Shown: one piece after another, positions 34,091-43,539 of the stretch
How the letters are laid out: each line of letters starts with the position of its first letter
Position numbering within the stretch: position 1 is the stretch's first letter
The notes under the pieces: generated by a model
The model's input: only the letters and a program-made list of their open reading frames with translations
Database searches by the model: none
What the model was told of the DNA's origin: nothing
NCBI RefSeq assembly: GCF_029211185.1
Contig: NZ_JARGDO010000010.1
Span: forward strand, 94,215 to 158,214
Source of the DNA: Tessaracoccus caeni
GTDB taxonomy: Bacteria > Actinomycetota > Actinomycetes > Propionibacteriales > Propionibacteriaceae
Direction: 5' to 3'
Length of the DNA: 64,000 nucleotides
Translations under genes and position numbers: made by a program

Positions 34091-34588
34091 ATGCTGACCT
34101 GTGGTGGAACGCCGCACAGAGACTCGCCTCGCCGACGCCTAGTTTCCTTCAGTCTGCTCGCTCTGGTGCTGGCAGGAATCTTCGGTATGCATGTCCTGAG
34201 CAGCTCGGCCGGACACGGCGGCCACGACACGAGATCCCCCGTCGCGCTTATCACGAGCGATCACGAAGCCGCGGATGTCGGCATGGGCGGCAGCTTGGGC
34301 ACGTTAGCGGGGGCGCACGCATCCGGCACAATGGCCGCACCGGATGTGGCACCGGGAGATGCGCAGTGTCCCAACTCGTGTGAAGATCCGGCGCCTGGTC
34401 ATGCCGCTCTGATGGTGGGGTGTGTACTCGCTCTGTTGGCGGGCGTCGTGCTGCTACTCATTCCGCTCGTGCTGGAGCACTCCTGGCGCTCCCTCGTCCT
34501 CGCGATCCGCTCCCTGCCACTTGCGGGCACTGTGTTGCCGCGACCACGGCCGCCGTCTCTTCTCGTTCTGTCGATCAGTCGCACCTGA
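34091..34588 (+). CDS. DUF6153-like membrane protein, paralogue 2
   Basis: The 165-residue protein begins at an ATG with GGAGAGGAGG upstream. It has two helices (VSFSLLALVLAGIFGMHVLS and GCVLALLAGVVLLLIPLVLE), a loop rich in His and Met with Cys (QCPNSCEDPAPGH), and the tail RPPSLLVLSISRT. It is divergent from paralogue 1 and shares its architecture and its last residues. It heads a rightward run with the DUF305 and beta-propeller lipoprotein genes. Confidence 0.78.
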   Translation: MLTCGGTPHRDSPRRRLVSFSLLALVLAGIFGMHVLSSSAGHGGHDTRSPVALITSDHEAADVGMGGSLGTLAGAHASGTMAAPDVAPGDAQCPNSCEDPAPGHAALMVGCVLALLAGVVLLLIPLVLEHSWRSLVLAIRSLPLAGTVLPRPRPPSLLVLSISRT

Positions 34589-34682
34589 TTCGCGCCCGCT
34601 CCGGCCTCGGCTGGAGCACGGCTGCGCCCTGCCCGGGGCGCGATTCTCTGACTTTGTTGACTGAATGAAAGGACGCATACTG

Positions 34683-35291
34683 ATGCGTATTCGCACGCTT
34701 GCGCTGGCTTCGGCCGCGCTGTCCACCGCCCTCCTGCTGGCCGGCTGCTCCCCGAGCGGAACGTCGGACGGGATGGCCGGCATGGATCACGGATCCACCG
34801 CTTCTAAGACGCCGACTGAGTCCGCAGCGCAGTTCAATGCAGCCGACCAGATGTTCGTGACGATGATGATCCCGCACCACGAGCAGGCGATCGAGATGGC
34901 CGACATGCTGCTCGCCAAGGACGGCATCGACGAACGGGTGGTTGCCCTCGCGCAGCAGATCAAGGACGCCCAGGGGCCCGAGATCAAGACTATGCAGGCC
35001 TGGCTCGACAATTGGGGCGTCTCCGCCGATGATTCGTCGACGGGCGGCATGGATCACGGCGGCGGCATGATGTCGGAAGACAGTATGACCGCCTTCGAAT
35101 CAGCCACCGGAACCGAGGCGACGCGCCTGTTCCTCGAAGGCATGATCGAGCACCACACCGGCGCGATCGAGATGGCCCAGTCCGCCCTCGATGGCGGCAA
35201 GAACCCGGACGTGCTCGAGCTTGCGCAGCAGGTCATCGACGACCAGAGCGCAGAGATCACCACGATGCAGGAGCTCCTGAACAGCCTCTGA
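34683..35291 (+). CDS. DUF305 lipoprotein, copper-associated
   Basis: The 202-residue protein has a signal ending in the lipobox LLLAGC. It is followed by a Met/His-rich stretch (GMAGMDHG) and two DUF305 repeats with MMIPHHEQAIEMADMLLAKD and MIEHHTGAIEMAQSALDGG, with HH-x(4)-EM metal-site patterns. A second GGMDHGGGMM lies between them. DUF305 proteins sit next to copper genes and are thought to bind copper outside the cell. The ATG with AAAGGA upstream was preferred over one six codons earlier. A strong hairpin follows the stop. Confidence 0.9.
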   Translation: MRIRTLALASAALSTALLLAGCSPSGTSDGMAGMDHGSTASKTPTESAAQFNAADQMFVTMMIPHHEQAIEMADMLLAKDGIDERVVALAQQIKDAQGPEIKTMQAWLDNWGVSADDSSTGGMDHGGGMMSEDSMTAFESATGTEATRLFLEGMIEHHTGAIEMAQSALDGGKNPDVLELAQQVIDDQSAEITTMQELLNSL

Positions 35292-35306
35292 TTCCGGCCT
35301 TGACCC

Positions 35307-35336
35307 GGGTCCCCGCCCACGCAGGAGCGGGGACCC
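35307..35336 (+). terminator. Hairpin terminator after the DUF305 gene
   Basis: GGGTCCCCGC (35307-35316) is perfectly complementary to GCGGGGACCC (35327-35336) with a 10-nt loop, 15 bp past the stop. Confidence 0.7.
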
Positions 35337-35432
35337 CGCCCGCATCCTCGCAGCTCGCACCGCTCCCCAGTGCCCCCTGCATCCTCTCCGTTGACCGGGC
35401 CGCCCGCCCGCGTCCCACAGAAAGATGATCCA

Positions 35433-36314
35433 ATGCCCGCATCTCTCCTCTCCAGCACGCCCCGCCTGCGCGGGCGGCTGCTCGTCACCGCGGCGACGGC
35501 TGCCCTCGCCATCGTGCTGACCGGCTGCGCCGCTGTCGCTCCCGCTGCGCCAGCATCCTCGCCACCGCCAACCTTCGGCCATATTCATGCCGTGATCCCA
35601 GAAGCCGGGGGAACCCTCCTCGTCGGCACCCATACCGGCCTCTACCGCGTGGACGAGGACGGTGCAGTGGACGGCCCACTCGGCGACTACGACTTCGATC
35701 TAATGGGACTCACCGACACCCAAGGCGCGCTGATCGCTTCCGGGCACCCAGGCCTTGAAACCCCGACGGAGCTGGGCTCCCCGAATCTCGGCATTATCCG
35801 CAGCGACGACACCGGGAAGAAGTGGCACCCGGTCGCCTTCACCAACGATGAGGACTTCCACGTCCTCACTGCCAGCCCGGACGGTCAGCTCTACGGCATC
35901 GGATCAACCAGCCCCGCGCTGCGAGTCAGCAACGACCTGGGGACCACTTGGGAGTCCCGCACCGAGCTCGACGCCGTTGATCTCGCTGTAACCACAGATG
36001 GCACGATCTACGCGGCCACCCCTGAGGGCGTGCGCACCAGCACCGACGGCGGGGCATCGTTCACGCCACTCGGAGATGCGCCGCTGCAGTACCTGCTCGA
36101 AGCTGCCGGAGACACAGTCGTCGGGGTCGGCACCGACGGACAGATCTGGCAGCGAGTCGGTAAGGGCGAGTGGAAGGCAATCGGATCAGCGACGGGCACC
36201 GTCGAAGCATTGGGGCTCTCCCCGGCCGGAGACGTCATCCTCGTCGACGAACGCGGCATCGTTGCACTCGACGACGACGCCACGATCATCCTGCCCGCAC
36301 TATCGAGCCCCTGA
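35433..36314 (+). CDS. Exported lipoprotein with beta-propeller (sialidase/YCF48-like) repeats
   Basis: The 293-residue protein has a signal with lipobox LTGCAA. The mature part contains repeated beta-propeller blades with Asp-box-like elements (IIRSDDTGKKWHPV, VSNDLGTTWESR, TSTDGGASFTPL). Proteins of this kind are found with DUF305 and copper oxidase genes in actinobacteria. Despite frequent glycosyl-hydrolase naming, no catalytic residues are evident. It may bind a ligand or scaffold copper proteins at the cell surface. Confidence 0.82.
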   Translation: MPASLLSSTPRLRGRLLVTAATAALAIVLTGCAAVAPAAPASSPPPTFGHIHAVIPEAGGTLLVGTHTGLYRVDEDGAVDGPLGDYDFDLMGLTDTQGALIASGHPGLETPTELGSPNLGIIRSDDTGKKWHPVAFTNDEDFHVLTASPDGQLYGIGSTSPALRVSNDLGTTWESRTELDAVDLAVTTDGTIYAATPEGVRTSTDGGASFTPLGDAPLQYLLEAAGDTVVGVGTDGQIWQRVGKGEWKAIGSATGTVEALGLSPAGDVILVDERGIVALDDDATIILPALSSP

Positions 36315-36497
36315 CCGATATCGAAGGAGCCCTCACACCCTGAACCTCCAAGCCTCAGCGACTGCTTTCGCACCCCGGTCTCGCCACTCCGACACAGCCT
36401 CCTTAGCGCCACATGTGATACCCCTGTTCTGCTGTATACACATAGGCTACGAATCGTAGGCAAAGGCGCGCAGGACTTGGCTTCGCACCTGTCTTCT

Positions 36498-39400
36498 GTG
36501 ACGGTCTCGATGCGGGTGATGAGCGCCGGTGACGGCTACAAGTACCTCCTGCGCTCCGTCGTCACCGGCGACTGCGACCGCTCGCTGTCCACACCGCTCA
36601 CGCGCTACTACGCCGAAGCCGGGACCCCGCCCGGCAGGTGGCTCGGCGCCGGGATCGCGCAGCTCGCCGGCGGTCAGATCACGACCGGCGATGAAGTGTC
36701 GGAGGAACAACTGCAGCTCCTCATCGGCATGGGCCGAGATCCCGTGACCGGTGATCCGCTCGGGCAGGCCTACCCGGTCTATTCGACCCCGGTAGAGCGC
36801 GTCGACGCACGGGTCGAAGCCCTCGACCCCGAGCTCGGCCCTGCCTCCCGCGCGGAGGCTGTCGCGCAGATCGAGAACGAGGAACGCAAGCGCGGCACCC
36901 GGAAGGCGGTCGCAGGCTACGACTACACCTTCTCGTTGCCGAAGTCGGCCTCCGTGCTCTGGGCGGTCGCCGACGCGGGCACGCAAGCGCTGATCGCCGA
37001 CGCGCATCACGCGGCGATCGCGGAAGTGATCGAGTTCATGGAACGCGAAGTCGCTGCCACGCGTGTCGGCTCGACCGGCGCCGACGGCGGCGCGGTCGCC
37101 CAGGTCGATACCTTCGGGCTCGCCGCGACCGCCTACGACCACTACGACTCCCGCGCGAACGACCCGCACCTGCACACGCACGTGGTGGTCTCTAACAAAG
37201 TGCGCACGGTGCTTGATGGGAAGTGGCGGTCGCTCGACGGCCGCCCTATGCACGCCGCCACGGTCGCGCTCTCCGAGTTGCACGAGGCGGTCATCGCCGA
37301 CCATCTCACCCGGCTTCTCGGCGTCGAGTGGGAGGCACGCGAGCGGGGCCGGGGCCGGAACCCGGCATGGGCGATCGCGACGGTCCCGGAAGACCTCGTG
37401 CTCGAGTTCTCGACCCGCTCGTATCAGATCGATTCGGAGAAGGATCGCCTGATCGCCGAGTACGTGCAGCGGCATGGGCGGCAGCCGTCGGCGGCGACGG
37501 TCATCAAGCTCCGCGCTCAGGCCACGCTCACGACCCGGCCAGAGAAGAAAGTGCGCTCGCTCGCCGACCTCACGACCGAATGGCGCAAGCGCGCCACCAG
37601 GAAGCTCGGCCGGGATGCCGGCGAGTGGGCGCGCGAGGCGATCCCGGCGGGGATGATGCGGGTGCTGCGGGCGGATGACGTGCCGCTCGATGAGATCGAA
37701 GCGATCGTGCTCTCCGTGGTCGAGGCCGTTGGGGCGAAGCGGTCGACCTGGCACCGCTGGAACCTCACCGCCGAGGCCGCACGGCAGACGATGGGGTATC
37801 GGTTCGCGACGACTCGGGATCGGGAAGCCGTCAGCGGCATGGTCGTCGATGCGGCCGAGCGCGCCTCGCTGCGCCTCACCCCACCCGAACTCGCCTCCAC
37901 CCCGGCACGGTTCCAGCGCCCGGACGGCACCTCGGCGTTCCGGCCCCGCCACTCGACCCTTTACTCCTCGACCGAACTCCTGGAAGCGGAAGCACGGCTC
38001 TTGAAACGCTCCCGCACCCTGACTGGGCCGACGCTGCCGCTCGCGGTGATCGAGCGCGTCACGGCCGCCCCGGATCGGGACGGGCGGATGCTTGGCCCAG
38101 ACCAGGCCGACGCCCTCACCAAGATCGCCATATCGGGGCGAGTGCTCGACATGCTGGTCGGCCCCGCCGGCACCGGGAAAACCACCGCTATGAACGCACT
38201 CCGCCGCGCGTGGGAAGCCGAGCACGGGGCGGGGTCGGTGGTGGGGTTGGCGCCGTCGGTGGTCGCGGCGGAAGTCCTCGCCGACGACCTCGGCATCAAG
38301 ACGGAGAACACCGCACGATGGTGGACGCTCCACAACCTGGGCCGGGTGTCATTCCGGGCAGGGCAGCTCGTCATCATCGATGAAGCCAGCCTCGCAGGCA
38401 CCCTCTCACTCGACCGCATCACCAAGATCGCCGAAGAAGCCGGCGCGAAAGTCCTGCTCGTCGGCGACTACTCCCAGCTCCAAGCCGTCGAAGCCGCCGG
38501 CGCCTTTGGGCTCCTCGCGGGTGACCGCGACGACACCCCGGAGCTGTCCACGATCTACCGGTTCACGAACGAGTGGGAGAAGATCGCATCCCTCGGGCTC
38601 CGCCTCGGCCAAACCGATGTGATCGACACCTACCAGGATGCGGGCCGGATCGCCGGCGGCGATACCGAGGATGTGACCGCCCTGGCGTATGAGGCGTGGC
38701 GTGCCGACCGGGAGGCGGGGGTCGCGTCGATCCTCGTCACCGATTCCAGCGAATCCATGACCGCGCTGAACCTCCGCGCCCGCACCGAGCTGATCCTCGC
38801 GGGGGTCGTGCAGCCGATCCGTGGTGAAGTCGCCCTCGACGGCGGCGCGACCGCCGCGGTCGGGGATGTCGTCATCACGCGGGATAACCGCCGGGATCTC
38901 CGCTCACGGTCGGCGTGGGTGCAGAACGGGAACCGGTGGACCATCACCCGTGTGCGGCGCGACGGCTCCGTGACGATCCGGCCCGCCGCCCAGGATCGGG
39001 GCGGGTCGATCGTGCTGCCCGCCGGCTACGTCGCCGAGCACCTCGACCTCGGCTACGCCGTCACCGCCTACCGCGCCCAGGGCGTCACCGTTGACACTTC
39101 GCATGTGCTGGTCGAGCCGTCGATGACCAGGGAGAACCTGTACGTCGCCATGACTCGCGGCAGGGACGGGAACTACGCCTACGTCGCCGTCGACACCCCA
39201 GACGACGCGCACCGGCACCCGCACGAAGCCTCGGATGTGGAGGAGGCCGCACGGCGGGTGCTGTTCGGGGTGCTCAATCATTCCGGTGCGGAGCTGTCGG
39301 CGCACGAGACGACCGAGCGGGAGCAGGAGAAGTGGGGGTCGATCCGGCAGCTCGCCGCGGAGTACGAGACCATCGCCACCGAAGCTCAACACGACCGCTG

Positions 39401-40058
39401 GGCCACCCTCATACGTGCATCTGGCCTCACCACCGCCCAAGTAGGCGCCGTGCTCGACTCCGATACTTTCGACGCCCTCGTCGCTGAACTCCGCCGGGCC
39501 GAGGCGAACCATCACGACGTTGACCGGCTTCTCCCACGCCTGGTGAGGGCTCGGGGCTTCGATGACGCCGACGACATCGCCTCCGTCCTGCACTGGCGAC
39601 TCGCCACCGCCACCGAACACCCTGCCAGCAGCGGGCGCGCGGCGCAGGTGCCGAGGTTGATTGCGGGGCTGATCCCCGTCGCTGGCGGCATCACGGAACC
39701 GGATATGCGGCAGGCGCTCGCGGAACGGCATCAGCTCATCGAACAACGCGCCGCGGCCATCGCTGAGCAAGCCGCGGCAGATGGTGCGCCGTGGGTGCGG
39801 GCGCTCGGGGCGCGGCCGGATGATCCACGCAAGCAGGAGGCCTGGGTACGGTATGCGCGCACGGTCGCCGCGTACCGTGACCGATACGGCATTACGAGTG
39901 ACGATGCTCTCGGGCCGGCTCCGGATGGGCTCGCGCAGAAGATCGACCAGGCCCGCGCCACGCAAGCGATCCAACGCGCGCGAGCACTCACGACTCAGCG
40001 GGCGCGCCCGAAGGCCGCGTCGAACGCGCTCACCAGACGGGGCGCACGGTCACTCTGA
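36498..40058 (+). CDS. MobF-family relaxase-helicase (TraA/TraI-like), ICE-A
   Basis: The 1186-residue protein has an N-terminal MobF relaxase domain (residues 1-about 330). Its TrwC-like entry is VMSAGDGYKYLLRSV, with a candidate catalytic Tyr pair in TRYYAEAG, a YTFSLPKSASVLWAV stretch and the metal-binding three-His motif NDPHLHTHVVVSN. A superfamily I helicase follows, with Walker A VGPAGTGKTTAMNAL near residue 560, Walker B LVIIDEASLAG and YAVTAYRAQGVTVD. It nicks oriT and unwinds the strand for transfer. The GTG (VTVSMRVMSAG) fits the family start; a TTG seven codons earlier is possible. Confidence 0.93.
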   Translation: MTVSMRVMSAGDGYKYLLRSVVTGDCDRSLSTPLTRYYAEAGTPPGRWLGAGIAQLAGGQITTGDEVSEEQLQLLIGMGRDPVTGDPLGQAYPVYSTPVERVDARVEALDPELGPASRAEAVAQIENEERKRGTRKAVAGYDYTFSLPKSASVLWAVADAGTQALIADAHHAAIAEVIEFMEREVAATRVGSTGADGGAVAQVDTFGLAATAYDHYDSRANDPHLHTHVVVSNKVRTVLDGKWRSLDGRPMHAATVALSELHEAVIADHLTRLLGVEWEARERGRGRNPAWAIATVPEDLVLEFSTRSYQIDSEKDRLIAEYVQRHGRQPSAATVIKLRAQATLTTRPEKKVRSLADLTTEWRKRATRKLGRDAGEWAREAIPAGMMRVLRADDVPLDEIEAIVLSVVEAVGAKRSTWHRWNLTAEAARQTMGYRFATTRDREAVSGMVVDAAERASLRLTPPELASTPARFQRPDGTSAFRPRHSTLYSSTELLEAEARLLKRSRTLTGPTLPLAVIERVTAAPDRDGRMLGPDQADALTKIAISGRVLDMLVGPAGTGKTTAMNALRRAWEAEHGAGSVVGLAPSVVAAEVLADDLGIKTENTARWWTLHNLGRVSFRAGQLVIIDEASLAGTLSLDRITKIAEEAGAKVLLVGDYSQLQAVEAAGAFGLLAGDRDDTPELSTIYRFTNEWEKIASLGLRLGQTDVIDTYQDAGRIAGGDTEDVTALAYEAWRADREAGVASILVTDSSESMTALNLRARTELILAGVVQPIRGEVALDGGATAAVGDVVITRDNRRDLRSRSAWVQNGNRWTITRVRRDGSVTIRPAAQDRGGSIVLPAGYVAEHLDLGYAVTAYRAQGVTVDTSHVLVEPSMTRENLYVAMTRGRDGNYAYVAVDTPDDAHRHPHEASDVEEAARRVLFGVLNHSGAELSAHETTEREQEKWGSIRQLAAEYETIATEAQHDRWATLIRASGLTTAQVGAVLDSDTFDALVAELRRAEANHHDVDRLLPRLVRARGFDDADDIASVLHWRLATATEHPASSGRAAQVPRLIAGLIPVAGGITEPDMRQALAERHQLIEQRAAAIAEQAAADGAPWVRALGARPDDPRKQEAWVRYARTVAAYRDRYGITSDDALGPAPDGLAQKIDQARATQAIQRARALTTQRARPKAASNALTRRGARSL

Positions 40059-40140
40059 TGAAATGCCCGCACATTATCGGCGGGTGCATGACAAAGGCGA
40101 GAGCGCCGTTCAGGTGCCCCCGCCTGTATCGGGAGCAGTG

Positions 40141-40338
40141 CTATTCGGGCAGCTGCGAGGTGGACAGCACAAGTCGGTATGCCTCGGTGTTCTCGTCGCC
40201 GTAGTCAACGACATCTTCCAGCGTCATGATGTTGCGCACGTGCTCGATGGCCTCTGCCTGGGTCATCGGCGGTTCGTCGCCCCAGTCGTTCTGGTTCTGA
40301 TCAGCGGTGACGATCGCTGCCGCTTCTTGGAAGTCCAT
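40141..40338 (-). CDS. Small acidic protein, unknown function
   Basis: The 65-residue protein is strongly acidic (DFQEAAAIVTADQNQNDWGD, VVDYGDENTEAYRL) and predicted helical. It starts with a GGAG site at good spacing. It is convergent with the relaxase gene. Acidic small proteins near relaxases can be anti-toxins or DNA mimics, but nothing in the sequence identifies this one. Confidence 0.55.
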   Translation of the reverse strand: MDFQEAAAIVTADQNQNDWGDEPPMTQAEAIEHVRNIMTLEDVVDYGDENTEAYRLVLSTSQLPE

Positions 40339-40600
40339 CGTCGCATCTCCACGCTCGGTCTGTTCGGTGATGTGTCTTCAGCGCAACGTAGCGCCTCCTA
40401 CTGGGTGCGCTCTCGTCTTCACCATCGCCAGGCGGCGGCCAGTGACGAGGGTTCCGCTTCCGCGCTGGCCGACGTACAGTGGAGGCGTAGGCAGTCTCTA
40501 CAAAACGTTCGCCGCTATCGGATGTAGTGGCACGGCCACCCGGGAACGGGAAGCCCTTTTCAAATGACTCACTGCCGAGTGATCTGAAAGGGCTGTTCTC

Positions 40601-40978
40601 ATGCTCTCGACCATCTTCTCCGGCGTCGTCCGCTGCTACTACTTCCTCGCGAGGTACGCACCCGGCCCTCGGCTCATCTCTCGCATCCTCCGTCGCGACG
40701 GATTGAAGTGGGGCACGCCCGCGATGCTCGTCGCCGCCCCGTACTACTTCCTCGCGAACTTCCTCAAAGGGCTCATCGAGCAAGGCGGTGACGCCTTGCT
40801 CAGCTTGCCGATGCTGTGGTGCCTCGTCATGGGAACCGTGTTCCTCGTGCTCGGGCCGGTCAGCCTTCTTAAGCTAGCGAAGGCTCGCATACTAGAAGCT
40901 GTGCAGGCACGCCGCGGCGACCGCAAGAAGGGCGTCCCTGCGACAAAGAACCCCGCGCCCGCGAGCAATGACGAGTAA
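40601..40978 (+). CDS. Small two-helix membrane protein with basic tail
   Basis: The 125-residue protein has hydrophobic segments at about 40-57 (TPAMLVAAPYYFLANFLKGL) and 68-90 (LPMLWCLVMGTVFLVLGPVS), then a basic cytoplasmic tail (KARILEAVQARRGDRKKG). It resembles small membrane proteins encoded beside conjugation genes in actinobacterial plasmids, but no family could be named. It starts about 260 bp after the divergent 65-residue gene. Confidence 0.65.
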   Translation: MLSTIFSGVVRCYYFLARYAPGPRLISRILRRDGLKWGTPAMLVAAPYYFLANFLKGLIEQGGDALLSLPMLWCLVMGTVFLVLGPVSLLKLAKARILEAVQARRGDRKKGVPATKNPAPASNDE

Positions 40979-41305
40979 ACTTCGTAGTGTGTCACCGGTT
41001 CGCTCAGGCGAACGGAACCAGGTTCCGACGCGAGTGGCACGCAGGTGGCATACAGGTAGTGACGGGCTCAGAAAACCGCATGATTCCGCGCCTCTTGTCA
41101 AAATTGGGACTTCTGAGTCCCGTGTCTCTGGCGTCGGATGTTCCGGTTTACCCCGGCATCCGGGTGTCCGGTGTTTCCCATCGAGTCGCTTCGGTGTCGC
41201 GTTGTGGATATGTGGTGCGGTTATCGGGTTGGGGCCTGTAAAGTTTCCCGCGAAGAGTGACCTGTTTGGCTGCTGATAGGGCGTCGAACTCAAGATTGAG
41301 GGCAG
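40979..41305. other. Gene-free region at the boundary of ICE-A and the defence island
   Basis: The 327 bp show falling GC content and no supported gene. A rightward frame at 40968-41276 is rich in Arg, Ser and Pro and lacks any motif. The promoter of the following membrane protein gene should lie near the right end. Confidence 0.4.
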
Positions 41306-42406
41306 ATGAGCGGATCGTTCGGGCCGATGAAGCTGGATTTCAGCAGCTTTTATAAGTTTGTGTCCTCTGTGGGGTTGGTGCTTCTTGCGGCATCTGTAGC
41401 GCTCCCGTGGTTCGTGCTGCGCGCCGTGGTTCCTGAAGTGCGTCCCGGAACGCCTGCATCGCAGATCGTCGACATCGCTCTCGCTCAGCGTGCGGATCAG
41501 TATCTGTTCATCATCCAGTACTATCCCTGGGTATCAGCGGGCCTGTTCGCGGGAGGCTTTCTGCTTACGGTCTACGGGCTCTGGGCATGGCATGACCGTC
41601 AGAAGAAGCAGGACGCAGATGAGGATGAGGCGTATCGTCAGCGCAGAGAACTCGGAAATATGACGCAAGCTTCGGCTGATGACCGTGAAGAGAAACTCGA
41701 AGCCGAGGCGAAAGAGGGGAGTGTGGGTGTACAGGAAGCTGCCGAGAAGGAGGGGGAAGTCTCCATCGTCCGCGAATCACCTACGCCTCGGCCTGCGGCG
41801 TCACGAGCCCAAGGTGATGGCAGATATAGAGCTCGCCGCGATTTTCTTCGTGAGGCTGAGACTCGGGTCGGGAGGCTGCTGAGTGAAGCGTTTTCAGACA
41901 CGCATAGTGTTGATTCAGGGATGCGTGTCGGTGGCGTGGATGCTCCGATCCTCGACCTCGTTGCTATCGCAGCCGATTCCTCGCGTTGGACGAGTTTTGC
42001 GATGGAGATTAAACTTGTAGGGAGATCCCTCATGTGGCATCAGCGGATGCGTGAGTTGATGCTTGCTGTTGCGATCGCGGCACGTGACGTGCCTGAGGGG
42101 CAGGTCCAAATCCAGCGAGCGGGTCGTCCTCCAGTAGCAAAGTCAGTGTCGTTATGTCTGGTTATTGTCGAGGATGAAGAAACGCAGAGTGATCAGCGCC
42201 TATCAGCCCGGCGTGAGTTGAGCAATGAGGAATTTGCTGAACGAACGGATCGGCTCGTGCGGATTGTGAATACCGTTCTCTCTCGGAAGGTAGGTGTAAT
42301 TATTGTTCCGCAGGGTGAACTCCCCAATGTTTCGCCCGGCTGGTTCAGGCAGTCAGTGCTCGATGCAATGCTGCACCCTGAGAATGCGGTCAAGAGATTG
42401 GCGTGA
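41306..42406 (+). CDS. Membrane-anchored protein with a nuclease-like (D...ExK) domain
   Basis: The 366-residue protein has two membrane helices (residues about 18-42, GLVLLAASVALPWFVLRAVV; about 72-92, WVSAGLFAGGFLLTVYGLWA). A charged, Glu-rich likely coiled region (95-165) and a cytoplasmic domain follow. The domain reads PILDLVAIA, then about 15 residues later FAMEIKLVG, matching the D-x(n)-ExK spacing of PD-(D/E)xK nucleases, with a following helix (HQRMRELMLAV). GC is clearly lower than in neighbouring genes, suggesting separate acquisition. It may be an effector that acts at the membrane; this is inference from motif spacing. Confidence 0.7.
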   Translation: MSGSFGPMKLDFSSFYKFVSSVGLVLLAASVALPWFVLRAVVPEVRPGTPASQIVDIALAQRADQYLFIIQYYPWVSAGLFAGGFLLTVYGLWAWHDRQKKQDADEDEAYRQRRELGNMTQASADDREEKLEAEAKEGSVGVQEAAEKEGEVSIVRESPTPRPAASRAQGDGRYRARRDFLREAETRVGRLLSEAFSDTHSVDSGMRVGGVDAPILDLVAIAADSSRWTSFAMEIKLVGRSLMWHQRMRELMLAVAIAARDVPEGQVQIQRAGRPPVAKSVSLCLVIVEDEETQSDQRLSARRELSNEEFAERTDRLVRIVNTVLSRKVGVIIVPQGELPNVSPGWFRQSVLDAMLHPENAVKRLA

Positions 42407-42598
42407 GCGGAAGGTTATTCGGGAGTGAGTTGCTGCCTTGGTAGAATCCCGAAATCGTGTGTGTACCGGCTCTGAGTGCTCGTCCCTATGGGGTTTGTCA
42501 GTGCCGGTTCTTGTAGCGCGCAGTGCCTGCTCAGTGCGGACGCTCCGTGGCTCACTTCGTCGCCCTTGGCGCCTCCCCCCGGGCATGTCTTTGGTGGG

Positions 42599-43539
42599 CT
42601 AGGCGGTTTTTAGCTGGTTAAACCACTCGTTGACCTGGTCAACAGCGTCGGCCAATGTGATCGGAACCGACGCTGATGCGGCGGCCGAGCGGTAGTCGAT
42701 CTCCCAATGTTGATGAGCGACGAGGCGTGCGGGCCAGGTCCTCGGTGTGGCTCCTGTGGCTTCGGCCTCTTGTGCTCGGGCTCGGAAGATGTCCTCGATG
42801 GCGTCGCGTATCTCTGTCAGTTTGGGCTGCCCGGTTGCTTCAGCAAGATCTCGGAGGAGAATCAGGTCGACGACGTCGCGGGCGCGATCATTGACGGAAC
42901 TTGGAGGGTTGTGCGGATCAGTGGAGGCGTGGACCTTCTGTGCAATCTGGTATCGCAAAGAGAGTCCTGCCAGGTGGTCTGGGGAAGGCAGCCCGAACCC
43001 GACCAGTGCGGGCGGAGATATGCGCTCCGCTGAGCTGCCGGCCAGGCCCTCGTCGGGAGAGGTCTCAACTTGAACGCGTCGCCAGGTGACGCCATTCAGT
43101 GCGACCGTGATGTCGAAGCGTCTGGGCTTCACGAGCCGGTGGGGGACATTGATCTGTTCGACCGGGCCTCGATGCAAGACGCATGGTCCCCACGGCTGGC
43201 GGAGCGTATCGTCGAGCACCTCAAAGAACCGATCAAGATCACCCCGGACAAGGCCGTCGAGGTCCGTCGTTGTACGTGTGAGGCCTGGCAGGCGGTGCTG
43301 GAGGAGCGTCCCGCCCTTGAGAAGAAACAGCGGTTCGCCTTGTCCGTCCACTGCTTGCTGTAGCGCCGCTGTGACGATGGTTGACGCGACGAGCCAGCCG
43401 AGACGGCCACCGTCGGATTCAAGCTGCCGCTCGGCCTGTGCGATCCAGGCATTCAGGACTCGCGCCGAGTTCGGTGCCTTCTCTTCGGGCGGAGGGTTCC
43501 GACGGCAGCGGAGAGGTTGCCCGGGTCAGTGCTGGTCAT
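42599..43539 (-). pseudogene. abiEii: AbiEii-like nucleotidyltransferase toxin gene, frameshifted
   Basis: The nucleotidyltransferase motif LKGGTLLQHRLPGL with TTTDLDG (GG ... DxD) and a downstream catalytic-domain body read as one frame for about 250 residues up to the stop at 42599. In that frame the family-like N-terminus (NSARVLNAWIAQAERQLESD) extends upstream without a start codon until it meets the AbiEi stop. The natural ATG at 43539 (MTSTDPGNLSAAVG) is in another frame. A single missing base near 43480-43488 would rejoin them. The gene is either inactive, carries a sequencing error, or makes a short form from the GTG at 43351. Confidence 0.78.

Noticed and set aside
36447..38333. 628-codon leftward frame opposite the relaxase
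   Set aside because: No motifs, and the opposite strand encodes a full MobF relaxase with all catalytic motifs.
40968..41276. 102-codon rightward frame after the small membrane protein
   Set aside because: Ser/Arg/Pro-rich, no start signal and no motif; best left as non-coding.
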